This document shows positions 53,165-63,625 of a stretch of 64,000 bases of DNA, in pieces (within the stretch, counting starts at the first letter, position 1; every line of letters begins with the position of its first letter). The notes below the pieces were generated by a model. It did not search any database and was not told where the DNA came from. It saw nothing but the letters and a program-made list of their open reading frames with translations. Source of the DNA: Spirogloea muscicola. Its lineage: Eukaryota; Streptophyta; Zygnematophyceae; Spirogloeales; Spirogloeaceae. A program made the position numbers and the translations under genes. The stretch covers positions 589,614 to 653,613 of the forward strand of contig WELB01000047.1 of NCBI GenBank assembly GCA_009602725.1, written 5' to 3'.

Positions 53165-53780
53165 CTGCTAAGCAGCCTCAGATCAGAGAAGCTAGGCTCC
53201 TGGAAGTGGGTCCCCTAGCCAGAGCGGGGGCTCTGCCGGCACGCAGGTGCAGCGCGCGGGCCATAAACCTCTGCAGCGAGACGGCCAAGCGCATCCGGTA
53301 AACCTGCGCTAGCGACCCGGCTGCAGGAAAGTCCACCGGCTCCCCATGGAAGCGGCGGACGATGGCGTGGCGGGCGAGCTGGTTGAGCAGCTCGAGCCAC
53401 CGAGCGCCCAACGCCCCGTGCGTGTCGATAGCCAGCGGGAAGAACTCGTCTTCCCGCGGATGATCAGCATATTTGAGCTCCTTAGCTCGAGCGGCGCTGG
53501 CGACCGCATACCCAGCCTTGATGGCACATTGGGCTGGATGTGAGCGGTCGTATGCGTCTGTGTTCACCACGTCCAGGATAAGACGTGGCCTGCCAACTTG
53601 TGGGGTGGCCACAAGGTCTACGCGACGTGCGTGGAGACCGTCGGCCCTTTGCTGGAGCAGCATGACGGAGGAATTCTCCGCTGCCACCGAGAAGCCAGCC
53701 TCCACCAGGAGCCATGCATCGCATCCCGGAGGCGGTCGTGGGCCGCTGTCCGCACTCCGCCGTGGGAACAGCGCGAAAGA
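53165..53780 (-). mobile_element. LINE-like element copy with a long endonuclease domain
   Basis: On the minus strand: 'VEAGFSVAAENSSVMLLQQ', 'RRVDLVATPQVGRPRLILDV' then 'VNTDAYDRS' (D..D core), 'AKELKYADHPREDEFFPLAI', 'HGALGARWLELLNQLAR', 'GSLAQVYRMRLAVSLQRFM' and 'LHLRAGRA'. One of the two longest open copies in the window; the frame is open from the upstream helix to near the C-terminus. The zinc knuckle is missing at the 5' truncation near 53770, where a subtype-3 tail of the next copy begins. Confidence 0.75.
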
Positions 53781-53784
53781 AAGA

Positions 53785-54000
53785 GAAAGGGCTCGCCCAT
53801 TGAGGATAGGGGCTGGAAAAAGCCAGCCCAAAAAAGAATGAACAAAGGACGAGAAGGGGCCAGGGGAGGTACGAAGAACAACAAGCAAGAAAAGAAACGA
53901 AGCAGCTACGAAACACTCAGTAATCCCTGCTAAGCAGCCTCAGGCCAGAGAGGCTGGGTTCCTGGAAGCGGGTCCCCTGGCCAGAGCCAAGAAAGTGGCA
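53785..54000 (-). repeat. Subtype-3 tail with end of its reading frame
   Basis: 'gcccattgaggataggggct', 'aaaagccagcccaaaaaag', 'gacgagaaggggccaggggag', then the C-terminal codons near 53950-54000 ('cctggaagcgggtcccctgg'). Confidence 0.55.
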
Positions 54001-54335
54001 CTCCGCCGAGACCAAGGCGGCAGCCATAGCACGGCCTGCCGCGTGTGGACGGCGTAGGCAAGGGAGCGTTGAAACGATACAAGGCGCATACGGAAGACGA
54101 GCGACCCGGCGGCGTTGAAGCCGGGCACCGCCCCTGGCAGACCCGGCCGCCGGTCACTGGCCTGACGGGCAAGCCGCTGGAGGAGATTCAGCCAGCGGCT
54201 GCCGAAAGCCCCGTGTACATCTATCGCCCGGGCCGCAAACTTATCACCAACGGGGTGATCGGCATATTTTCGCTCCTTGCCCCGGGCCGCCTGGCCGACT
54301 GCGTGCCCTGCAAACGACGCCGATCTGGTAAAAGT
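53985..54335 (-). mobile_element. LINE-like element fragment
   Basis: On the minus strand: 'RGKERKYADHPVGDKF' (about 54280-54235), 'HGAFGSRWLNLLQRLARQ' (about 54220-54165), 'VPGFNAAGS' and 'FRMRLVSFQRSLAYAV'. It starts within the region after the D..D core and is joined on the right to a subtype-2 tail. Confidence 0.6.
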
Positions 54336-54339
54336 AAAA

Positions 54340-55075
54340 AGTGGCACTCCCAATGGAGGCAAGGGCTGTGAAAAGCCAGCCCAAAAAGAATTGACAAAGG
54401 TTCGAAGGGGCCAAGTGACGGAGGGGCCTAAAAAGCGCTAAGCAGCTACTAAGGGGCCTGAAGATGCTATGGCAGAACGGGGGAGGATGGACCACTCAGT
54501 AGTGACGAGTGAGGAGCCTCAAATCCGACAGACTAGCTGCCGGAAAACTATCCCTATGCCGGAAGCCAGAAGCCGCAGCGAGAGCACGGCCAGCACGCAG
54601 ATGCAAGGCGTGGGCCATGGATAGCTGAAGGGAGACTGACAATTGCATGCGGTAAACCGGGGCCCACGAGCCAGCCGCATTGAAGTCAGCCGGCTCACCG
54701 CGCCTGCGGGACACAGCGCGCCGCGCAAGCCTGGCCAGCAGGTCGAGCCACTGGGACCCGAGAGCCCTGTGCACGTCCACAGCCAGGGGACGAACTCATC
54801 TGCAGCCGGGTGGTCGGCGTGTTTGGCCGCCTTGCTGCGAGCGGCCTTCGCCGCAGCGTGGCCAGCCCGCGAGGCAGAGAGCCCCGGGTTGGAGCGGTCG
54901 ACCACATCAGTGGTGACCACATCCGCAATGATGCGCGCGCCGCCGCCCGGCGTGGACGTTGTCAGGTCGACGCGGCGCGTGTAGAGTCCGTCGGCCCTCT
55001 GGAGGATCTGGTGGGATTGGCGGAGTCGATGCAGTCAGTTGTCACCACATCGGCGATGATGCGGTTCGCTTTGGA
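54340..55075 (-). mobile_element. LINE-like element copy with core, C-terminus and subtype-2 tail
   Basis: Minus strand, read from right to left: 'GGGARIIADVVTTDVVDRS' (about 54960-54890), 'HADHPAADEFVPW' (about 54820-54785), a shifted-frame 'HRALGSQWLDLLARLAR' (about 54775-54725), 'HALHLRAGRALAAASGF' and 'ASLSDLRLLTRHY' (54496). A complete subtype-2 tail lies at about 54340-54490. Two or more frame changes. A short extra copy of the core ('ggtggagtcgatgcagtcag'-type) is attached at about 55015-55065. Confidence 0.65.
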
Positions 55076-55650
55076 CATTGTCCATTCCTTTTGGGCTGGC
55101 TTTGCCAGCCCCTCTTCTCTATGGGCGAGCAGTTTCTTCTTGAAAAAGTAGCCGCTGGAAAGAAAGTCTCTTCCAGTAGAGGGCGATGGCTGTTATTGGC
55201 CAGCCCAGTTAAGTCTAGCCGCCCAGAATGTACAAGAAACACCGCTTCCATTGTACAGCAATGGCTGTGAGCCCAAACGCATGTGCAAGGAGTGTACAAA
55301 CTTTGGAGGAGGCCAGGAAGCGCTAAAGCACACAGCGACTAATATGCTCAATAGCCCCTGTTGAGCAGCCGGGAAGCCTTCACGAAAGCCAGAGGCTGCA
55401 GCGAGAGCACGGCAGCATGCAGATGCAAGGCGTGGGCCATGGAACGCTAGAGGGATGGAAAGATATGTGGTCCAGCCCAGGGTCCAGCGCTCAGAAGGGC
55501 TCGCCCATAGAGGGAAGTGCTCGCCCATAGAGAAGAGGGGCTGGCACAGCCAGCCCTATAGACAGAATGGACAATGTCCAAAGCCAAGGAAAGAGGAGCC
55601 GGAAAAAGGGCTACACTACAAAACACTGCAAAACACGTAGACGATGCAGA
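55075..55650. repeat. Stem-loop tails and C-terminal scraps, mixed orientation
   Basis: Plus-sense subtype 1 at about 55065-55130 ('ggacattgtccattcctttt', 'gggctggctttgccagcccc'); minus-sense subtype 4 at about 55165-55215 and 55260-55365; a C-terminal scrap with 'gccagaggctgcagcgagag' at about 55385; and a complete minus-sense subtype 1 at about 55515-55650. Confidence 0.55.
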
Positions 55651-56150
55651 GGGAAGCTCAGTACCCAGTGAGCAACATCAGGTCTGAGTAGCTCGCTGCA
55701 GGGAAAGAGGCACTCCACTGAGACCCAGAGGAGGACCCATAGAGGATAGGAGCTGGAAAAGGCCAGCCCAAAACAGAATGTAACAGATTGAAAAAGGTCA
55801 ACAGCTCAGTCTCTCTTTCCCTGTAGCCACTCGTTGTAGCCAATTTGCAAAACTGTGTGATTTTAGCGCCTCTCGGTCCTTTATACGTTGTCCTTCTGTA
55901 TCTGGGCTGGCTTTTCCCAGCCCCCTTTGGATGTGCCCCTTCCCTTCCCTCCTCCAGACCTTGTTCATTACTTTGGGCTGGCCTCACAGCCCTCGCCTCT
56001 TTTTGATGAGCTTACTTCCCACAGCCATTGCCTTACATGGGAGGACTGTTCTTTATTCTCGAGCCTCGTCCTCCCAATCTTTTCGGGCTGGCCTGTGCAC
56101 AACCGTCACCCTTTTGGAAGAGCTTACTTCCGGAGGGGCTGAGGGTTCTG
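55650..56150. repeat. More tail fragments
   Basis: A minus-sense scrap at about 55660-55790 ('ggaaagaggcactccactga', 'ggccagcccaaaacag') and three plus-sense diverged tails at about 55860-55940, 55955-56010 and 56070-56130 ('cttttcgggctggcctgtgc'). Confidence 0.5.
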
Positions 56151-57420
56151 TGCATGATCATGGAGGCGAGCGAAGGGCGGCTCACGACCTCTACAAGGAT
56201 GTTATGTTCGGCATCTACCTGGAGGCGGGGTATACAGTGGCCATTGGAAATTCGTCTACCATGCCCATTCAGCACAGGACTTACGCGTGGCGGAGCTGCT
56301 GTGTGTAGCCAGGACATCCTTAAGCTGGGAGCCTGCAAATACTCTGAACGTACTCGTCCTATTGGCCTGGCCCTCACAATTCAAAGCCACTGAGCCACAA
56401 AACTTTTGTGATTCCCTCCTGTTTCCCTCCGTTGACTTGCTCAGTAGACCTCGCCACCTTCGTCCGGGGCTGCTGTCACCCTCTCCCTCGTCCCCTCCTA
56501 GTTGCATTCGCTTTCCGTGCACCGCCGTGCCAGGTCGTCCTCTTGCAGCATCCTCTGGCTTGCACACGGTACTCCTCTTCCTTGTGCGTCAATGCGAATG
56601 TGGCGAGCGAGGGGCCGAGCCTAGGGAGCTGGCCGCCCATGTTCTGCGCTGTTCTCACGGCGGGGAGCGGACAGCGGCCCACGACCGCCTCCGGGATGCG
56701 ATGCATGGCATGCTTGTGGAGGCTGGCTTCTCGGTGGCAGCCGAGAACTCCGCCGTCGTGCCGCTCCAGCAACGGGCCGACGGTCTCCACGCTCGTCGTG
56801 TCGACCTTGTGGCCACCCCACCAGCTGGCGGGCCACGTCTTATCCTGGACGTGGTGACCACTGACCCCTATGACCGCTCACACGCAGCCCAGTGTGCTAC
56901 CAAGGCTGGGTGTGCGGCAGCTGCGCCGCTCGGGCAAAGGAGCTACAAACACGCAGATCACCCGCGGGAAGACGAGTTCTTCCCGCTCGCCATCGACACG
57001 CACGGGGCGATGGGCGCTCGGTGGCTCGAGCTGCTCAATTAGCTCTCACGTCACGTCATCGTCCGCCACTTCCATGGGCAGCCGGTGGACTTCCATGCAG
57101 CCGGGTCGCTAGCGCAGGTGTACCGCATGCGCTTGGCCGTCTCGCTGCAGAGATCTCTGGCCCGCGCGCTGCACCTGCGTGCCGGAATAGCCCTCGCTGC
57201 TGCCTGTGGCTCTGGCCAGGGGACCCGCTTCCAGGAACCCAGTATCTCTGACCTGGGGCTGGTTAGGTTACTGAGTGCTTCGTAGCTGCTTAGTTTCTTC
57301 TTGTGCTTGTGTTTCTTAATGCTTCCCCTGGCCCCTTCTCGTCCTTTGTTAATTCTTTTTTAGGCTGGCTTCTCCCAGCCCCTATCCTCACTGGGCGAGC
57401 CCTTCTTCTCCCTCTCGTTA
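56150..57420 (+). mobile_element. Longest LINE-like element copy: zinc knuckle, endonuclease, C-terminus, tail
   Basis: Plus-strand order: a leader fragment ('CMIMEASEGRL', 56150), 'CECGERGAEP' then 'AAHVLRC' (C-x-C-x12-H-x3-C zinc knuckle, 56594-56660), 'ERTAAHDRLRDAMHGM' (R/H/D helix), 'RRVDLVATPPAGGPRLILDV' then 'VTTDPYDRS' (D..D core, 56795-56880), 'DHPREDEFFPLAIDTHG', a stop after 'WLELLN' (57040), 'GSLAQVYRMRLAVSLQRSL' and 'HLRAGIALAAA', then a subtype-3 tail with stem-loop and 'ctatcctcactgggcgagcc' (to about 57405). Knuckle plus R-H-D plus PD-(D/E)xK is the C-terminal order of RLE-type LINEs such as R2. No reverse transcriptase domain is in the window. Confidence 0.75.
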
Positions 57421-58130
57421 TTCATCTGATCCTATTGCTGACTCGGGGTGCCCAGTCAGCCAATCCGCGTAGTATAGATACATGTCAGCATTGTTCTCTC
57501 GCGCCGACCGAACGTCAGCTGGGTACTCAAGTGGTGAGGATGTTGGCAATTTGAATGGATGGCCTGTCAATTGGATGTAGGCACCAGCTTGCTGAGCTAA
57601 CGAGGATTGAAGGTGCCCTCCTAGAGCACGCAAGCATGGCTTGACATGAACCAAGACATTTGTGCCCTCTGAAGGCATTCAGGACCCCTCATTCGTTCGT
57701 CATTAGATTTGCTTGCCTTTGCATTTGGCAATTTTGACTTACCGTTGTTCCAAATACACGAAATCTTCCTCATACCTCGTTTGTCAGTAGCCATCCTTGT
57801 CGTGCACAGGCTCTAATATGAATTGACGACAGCAGAATTGTCCTTTGTTCTGATGAAGAATGCATTCTTGCTGATAGCCTCACCTAATTGTGGCCTGGTG
57901 TAGTATGACGTTCTGCCGCCAAAAGATTCTGACGAGATGCAAGCCTGCCAGATTCTTCACAACCAACCCCGGCCCTGACGAGCCTCTCATGTATCGCCTT
58001 ATACGAAAGCCGGCGCGGGGGGGGAGAGAGGGGGGGGGCGGGGGGTTTTAGAGCAGAGTGTAGAGCGCAGTCTTGCCTGCGAAGTGGAGCGGCAAAAGCA
58101 TGTCAGAGAGCTGATTGCACAATCGACCAT
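57420..58130. other. Unassigned stretch with one open minus frame
   Basis: 57678-57418 (minus) reads 'NVLVHVKPCLRALGGHLQS' and 'YIQLTGHPFKLPTSSPLEYP', well composed for coding, but I cannot name it. A G-rich run lies at 58014-58045 ('ggcgcggggggggagagagg'). Confidence 0.3.
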
Positions 58131-58139
58131 GATGCACAT

Positions 58140-58470
58140 CAGCAAAACCCTTCGTAATGGCTAAGTCCCCGCAACCTCGTCGCCAACACGCCTGATATGG
58201 GCCCCCGTGTAATTGCGGACGTTGTCACCCTGGACGCAATTGATTCAGAATTAAAACAAAATCCCAAGCCCAAATTGGCGGAGGAGGTGGGCGCGAAGTC
58301 GGCAAGGTTGCAGGCGTGCAGGAGGGAAAGTATCGCCCTGCCGGTGGCAAAGTTGTTGTGCTGGCTAAGACGTCCTTGAGGCGTCAGGGGATTGGTGGCC
58401 TTCGCAGGGGCTTGCACATAGAGCAAAAAAAAAATTATTGTTGAGGTCAGCAGGTGAGCACCCCAGGCTT
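58140..58470 (-). mobile_element. Scrap of the LINE-like endonuclease domain
   Basis: Plus-strand 58197-58260 reads 'GPRVIADVVTLDAIDSEL', matching the second strand of the D..D core in other copies, now in plus sense; the preceding codons are in a different frame. The rest of the long open frame on the other strand (59056-58139) looks chimeric and is not taken as a gene. Confidence 0.4.
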
Positions 58471-58879
58471 CAATGCCGCTGTGTCGCTCACTCAGGTGTT
58501 CCGCATAACTCTTGCAATTCGATCTGCCGGGCATTTCCGGTGTGGGCAGGTTGCGCACTAGCTGCTGCTTCTGAGTGACAGTCTTCCGGCTGCAAGCTAC
58601 TCTGACTACCGGCTGGGTACTAGGGGTCATTGAGCAACCATTTGTGATGCCCACTGCAGTGGCTGTGTGATGTACTGCTTTCCCACTTGGCCCTTGACCA
58701 TTGCTTTCTGGGCTTGCATTTTGCAGCGGTCCTCCTCGTTTGGGAAGACATCTCTTTGCTTCCAACTGTGAATGGCCGCGTGCTAAAGCGGGGCGCACTT
58801 TCTCGGAGCGTGTCATGCCCGGGCGCATAGCGTCTTTGTAGCGTCGGTTAGAGGGCAGTCGAGCGGGCCGGAGAGCCGG

Positions 58880-59300
58880 ACGAGGAGTGTCTGAACCTTC
58901 TGCCTTGACCCCCCCACCTTGCGGGGATGGGCTCTGAAGAGGTCGGACGGCGGAGAGGCTATCTCTCCGCAAGTCCCCCGTTGGAGAGCGACCTAGCGCC
59001 GCCGCAGCCGCCGCCGCGAGGGTTAGAAGGGTTTGGGCGCGCGCCGCGCAGGCCAACGCTCCAGGTCAGGGTGGCCAGGGGGCCGAAGCGGGCGGTGAGA
59101 GATCCCCCGGCGGGGGTGACCACACAGCGGCGCAGGAGGCGCACGCGAGTGTGAGGGTGTGGTGATGCTTCTTGCCACATTCTTTGCATGCTTGCTTACC
59201 TGGTAGAGAGGTCATGCAGGGCAGGCTGCTGCTAGTCAAGCACAGTCCTGGCCTGTAGGCCGTGTTCCAGGTGTGGCACCTCGACGCGTAATGGGCGTTA
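58880..59300. other. GC-rich stretch, no gene assigned
   Basis: A short plus-strand open frame (58927-59154) and long opposite frames are products of high GC. No family motif, start context or splice pattern is convincing. Confidence 0.25.
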
Positions 59301-59499
59301 TACGGACAGGACCGACAAGCGCCGTGAGCCTGGTGGGGGGGGAGGCATGTGTTTCCGAGGATCGAGCACTGAGGAGGGAGGGGGCTTCGCGAGTTGACCA
59401 GGTCCATTGGGACCGGTCGGGGCCGGCCCAATGGAAGGCCGAGAGAAGGGGGAGCTGCGCAAGGTGGCTGGAACGCAAGCAGCAGCAGCAGATCAGTGC

Positions 59500-60115
59500 G
59501 GGAGCGACGGGGTATCCATGTGGCTCCATGGGGACCTCGTAGGGGGGGCGCTTGCAGAGGCTCAGGTGGGCGCCTACGTCGGCGCCACCTCGCCCAACCC
59601 CGCCCCAACTTGCCGGCCATGAGCTCAGCGGCATCGACGCGGCTCCAGGAGGGGCGCCATGGAGGCCATTTGGGAGGTCAGGAAGGAGGGAATGGAGTGT
59701 GTACCGAGTGACGGAGGGCCTGAGGGAGGGGGGCGGGACCGCCATGGAGGCCCTGGGGGGCTGCGGGGCGAGGAGGGGTCAGCTAGCGTCAAAGCTTCGG
59801 AGCGACAGTGCAGCAGTGGAGAAGCTCCGTGGCCTCTCAACGATGGCGGCGGCGGCCCCACAAGAGGGCCAAGGCGGGCCCTCGCGAGGGCCGCACGGGG
59901 CCACGGCTGCCGCGGGCCGGCTGGGCAGCCATGGCGGACCTCACAAGGGAGAGCAAGCGCATCTGCCATGGCGGCTGCTCGGCCTCCATGTGCCTCCTGA
60001 GAAGGGGAGGGGGGCCCTCATGGCAGCCACGTGCAGTGAGCCATGGCGCCTGGGGCCGCCATGGCTGCCGCAGCGCCGGCCGGGCAGGCGGGGCCCATGT
60101 GATGACGCCCTCCCC
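59500..60115. repeat. CCATGG-rich, GC-rich degenerate minisatellite
   Basis: The palindrome ccatgg or close relatives recur every 30-100 bases: 'cgccatggaggcc' (59656, 59739), 'agccatggcggacc' (59929), 'tgccatggcggctgctc' (59966), 'agccatggcgcctgg' (60039) and 'gccgccatggctgccg' (60056). All three frames stay open over long distances because of composition. I do not see one conserved protein. Confidence 0.4.
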
Positions 60116-60264
60116 CCCTCCTCCTCCCTCGTGAAGATGTCAGTGCTCGCGTCCGTGCAGATGGGCTTTTGCTCCGTTACTTGGCCGCTCTGGCCCCGTC
60201 ATACGCCACGCAGCTTCTCGTCCGAATTGGCGTTTGCTCATGGCAGCCACTTCTTCTCTTCTTT

Positions 60265-60610
60265 CCTGGCTTCACTTCTTTTGGGCTGGCCTCTTACAGC
60301 CACCAGTCGATTTGGGCTGGCCATTCAAAGCCATCGCCCTCGCCTGGAATAGTTTTTCCTCTCTGCCTCCTCGGACCTTGTGCATTTTTCTGGGCTGGCC
60401 TCTCACAGCCCATTGGGAGAGCCACTTCTCACAGCCATTGCCCGGACCTTGTCAATCCTTTTCGGGCTAGCTAGCTGTTCACAGCCCTTGCCCCCCTTTG
60501 GGAGAGCCACATTCCCTTCCATTGCCTTAGCTTTAGAATATACATTGTTTCCTCCAGACATTGTACGTTCCTTTTGGGCCTCTCACGGCAATGGCTTGAC
60601 GTGGAAGTAC
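60265..60610 (+). repeat. Array of stem-loop tails, rightmost in the window
   Basis: 'cttcttttgggctggcctct' (60277), 'gatttgggctggccattcaa' (60309), 'catttttctgggctggcctc' (60381), 'aatccttttcgggctagc' (60452) and 'gtacgttccttttgggcctc' (60562). The spacing is shorter than full tails, so each is partial. Confidence 0.5.
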
Positions 60611-61062
60611 AGTGTCCTCCCTCCTCCCTCCCTCCTCGCGGCGCCGGCCAGGCGGGCCCGCCCCGGGCATCGCGGCCAGGCGGCGTACGTGGCCGCCTCC
60701 CCCCCTCCATACCTGCACAGTCCCCCGGCGGGCCAGGAGGGAGGGAGGACGGGGGGGACCGACGTGCTGACCGGGGCCGCATTGGCGCCGGAAGGACAGG
60801 GAGAGGGTGCGCCAGTGCTCGTCCTCCGCCACGCCGCCTGCCCATCAGAGCCCGTCACCTCGCCGCACCGCCTCTGCCGCCATGGCGTGCGCAATGCAGG
60901 CTGCGTCCGTCGGCCACTTGGGCTGCACCCAGAAGGCCTTGCTGCTGCCGTCGTGGGCCTGCTTCGGCCCCAGCTAGCTGCTGCTGCGGCGCCAAGCTCT
61001 GAGCCTCAGCACGGGGAACGCCCACTTGCTGCTCTCGGCGTGCTGGCAGCCAGTGTGGCTAT

Positions 61063-63625
61063 ATGGGCCTCCAGATGATGGCGGCGGTAGTCCCCGGTGG
61101 CGAGGAGGGCCTGCGGCGCGCCGAGAGCGTGGTGCGGCGCATGCGGGTGGCGGCGTTCGCCGTCGGGGAGGTCGTGGCGGTGCGCTGCAACCGCAGCAAG
61201 TGGCACGATGCGGAGGTGACCCGAGTCTCAGAGGAGGGAGTGCGCCTCTGGGTTGCCGCCGCCAATGCCATCGTCAACGTCCCGGTGCAGCTCATCAGCA
61301 GCCACCTGTCCAAGGCGCGGCACGCCGCCACCGCCGCGGCCGCCGAGGCGGCGCCCGCGGCCGAGGCCGCCGGCATGGGGAGGAGCGCCACGCCGTCGCC
61401 GTCGATCCCAATTCACCACCTTGACCGCGTCGTGCGGTCGCCCGTGCACGCCGTCCGCCCCGCACACCTCTCTCACAGGTAACCCCTCCCCTCCCCTCTA
61501 TCCCCACCACTGTCCTTCTCCTCCTATCCTCCTTGCTTACTCCCGGCCTCCAGTCAGCTTCTCTTGGCACCACGGTATACAATTTTTTTCCAGGCGACCT
61601 TCTGAGCATTCACTAGAACACTAGGAGCACAAGCCCAGCGTGAGCCGCTCACTCTTGGCACGCGCCAAGTCTGGCAGCCCCTGTGAAGCAATTGGTGGAA
61701 TAATTTGCTTCTTGGCGAGTGCAGGCAGCTGTACCGCCAGGTACCGACAGACGATGGCTGCCAGGAATGCGGGAGCCCGCTGCGGCGCAGCTCGGCGGCG
61801 ATGAGCTGGGAATGTGGCCATCGCTGCCACTTTGCGTGCGTTGAGGCCCGCTGGCACGCTGGCCTCACTGAGTGCCCCCAGTGCGGTGGACCGAGCGGAG
61901 GCGGCGAGGTGGGGGCCGGGAGTCTTTACCGGCAGCTCTCCTCGCTCTCAATTGCATCAGCGTCATCTTCAGGCACGGTCGCCTCGCCGCAGAGCAGCAA
62001 TGGTGGCCATGCCTGCGCCAGCAACAGCAGCAGCATCAGTGCATCCTTTGGCACATCCTTTGGCACTGCCGGTGGCGGCGGCATCCCGCGCTTCCACTGC
62101 ATCTGCTCCCATGCCTGCCCCGTCACGCTTCTCGAGGAGGACCCTGCTGAGGGCCGCCTCTGCTGCCCCCATTGCCAGGTGCACTCCCTCTCCTCCTCCC
62201 TCTCCCTCCTTTCCACCAAGACCAGCCAATCTCCCCCCCCTTCCCACGCCCCTGCACTGCTCTCCTCACTGGCATGGATTCCACCTCTGTCTCGTCTAGG
62301 CTGCTGACATACCAGCAATATCTGTGCGTAATTTTATGCAGTACAATCCCTGGACGTTGGACCTGCAGCAGGCCTGCGGGGCCAGTTTGACAGGTAGCAC
62401 TGCAGTATCCCCGCCGATGGAGGCCGAGCTTGGGCTGCGGCCTGTCCACGAAGGCAGTGGCAGCGGTGTTCACCACGACTGGTTCAGAGGTGCGGCCATG
62501 GTGGCCACCGCACGCTGGCACGCAGATGGGCTGGTGTTGGGCCAGCACACCGCCCAGCAGGCGGCGGCCGCTGCAGACGGCTTTGACGACTTCTCGTCGA
62601 GGCGACTGCACAGTACGAGGGACCAATTTCAATTGTCGCCACCGGCACTCTTGAGCTCACCACCCGGTTACCGGCACATTGGCACAGTCAGCAGCGGCGA
62701 GTCAGGCCACCACTTTTCGCACACCAACTCCACGTGCTCATCACTCTCCTCCGTCCGCAGCGACCTCTCAGGTTGGTCACAGGCCTATCTCCCTCGCCTC
62801 ATCATCTCCATGCTTTGCCTGTAGACCTTGCCCGCTGGTTTCAGCCAAAGGTCATCATCTCAAATGGCGGGGCAGAACAACCATCACATAGATCACTTGC
62901 AAGAGCCTTGCAGTGGCTGCAATAATTGAATTTTGCAGAAAATGCATTGATGCAATCTACGTTGCTAGGTCCATCGTCTCATTGTCAAGTAGGACCTTAA
63001 AGAACAGAGCCAGTTCTGACAGTAGGATGGCTCTGCATGTGCATTTGCAGGCGAAGTGCTCATGAGCCTGGCGACGGAGATGGAGACAGCGCGGCAGCGT
63101 CTATGCCGAAGGCAGCGCCTGTCGCGATCGGAGGGCGGCAGCAAGGCATCATCGATTGGTAGCGGCTCCCCCAAGGCTGTCCTTGATTACGTGCACAGCC
63201 CGGATGGCGACAGTGCCAGCCCAGACTCGGTGGACCTGGGCCCGGGCGTGAGCCGCAGCCAGCCGCCAGACACCTACAACAACAGCGGCTGGCGCCGACA
63301 TCAGCCGCTCCCACGGACCATGTCGCTCGACGGTGACCTGTCCTTGCTGCCGGGCTCCGTTGGCAGGGCCCAGACGCTAGCCGTAGTAGCGGCCCGTGAG
63401 ATGAGAATTTGCATCCAGCAACCGGCAGTCCTGGCGGCAGAGCAGGCAACAGAGCTTGCCGCCGCCAGTATTCAGCCACCAACAATGCTGCCAGACTGGA
63501 GTGCTGGCGGCCCATGGATTTCAATCATCAAGGAGGGCCGCGATGTGAGTGCACGGCGGCGCAGCTCTGGACCGCCGCTTGATGGGGTCGCTCAATCCCA
63601 GCAGCGCCAAAGAAGTACCAAGTAG
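61063..63625 (+). CDS. Tudor/agenet-like and RING-finger protein (possible E3 ligase)
   Basis: Exon 1 (61063 to about 61480) has 'AFAVGEVVAVRCNRSKWHDA' and 'VTRVSEEGVRLWV', the pattern of a Tudor/agenet-like small barrel, then a Pro/Ser-rich linker. Exon 2 (about 61725-62178) holds a RING: 'CQECGSPL', 'WECGHRCHFACVEARW' and 'ECPQC' (C-x2-C..C-x-H-x2-H-x2-C..C-x2-C), followed by a Ser-rich stretch and a second Cys/His cluster ('HCICSHACPV', 'CCPHC'). Exon 3 (about 62338-62770) and exon 4 (from about 63052) are low-complexity, Ser/Gln-rich. The open frame of exon 4 stops at 63625, but a strong donor 'gtgagt' sits at about 63546 after 'ISIIKEGRD', so the true transcript may skip that end and continue past the window. 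RING proteins of this kind usually transfer ubiquitin. Start codon tentative. Confidence 0.65.

Noticed and set aside
58139-59056. 305-codon open frame on the minus strand
   Set aside because: It runs through a LINE-like scrap, AT-rich filler and GC-rich sequence with no common composition or domain. It looks like chance openness across a composite region.
59552-60352. 266-codon plus-strand open frame
   Set aside because: Built from the CCATGG-rich tract and then stem-loop tails; no domain, and all frames are open there.
9440-60600. Direct-repeat/spacer layout of the hairpin units as a CRISPR-like array
   Set aside because: Spacing is irregular, orientation changes, and the units are linked to element coding ends in an intron-bearing eukaryotic contig.
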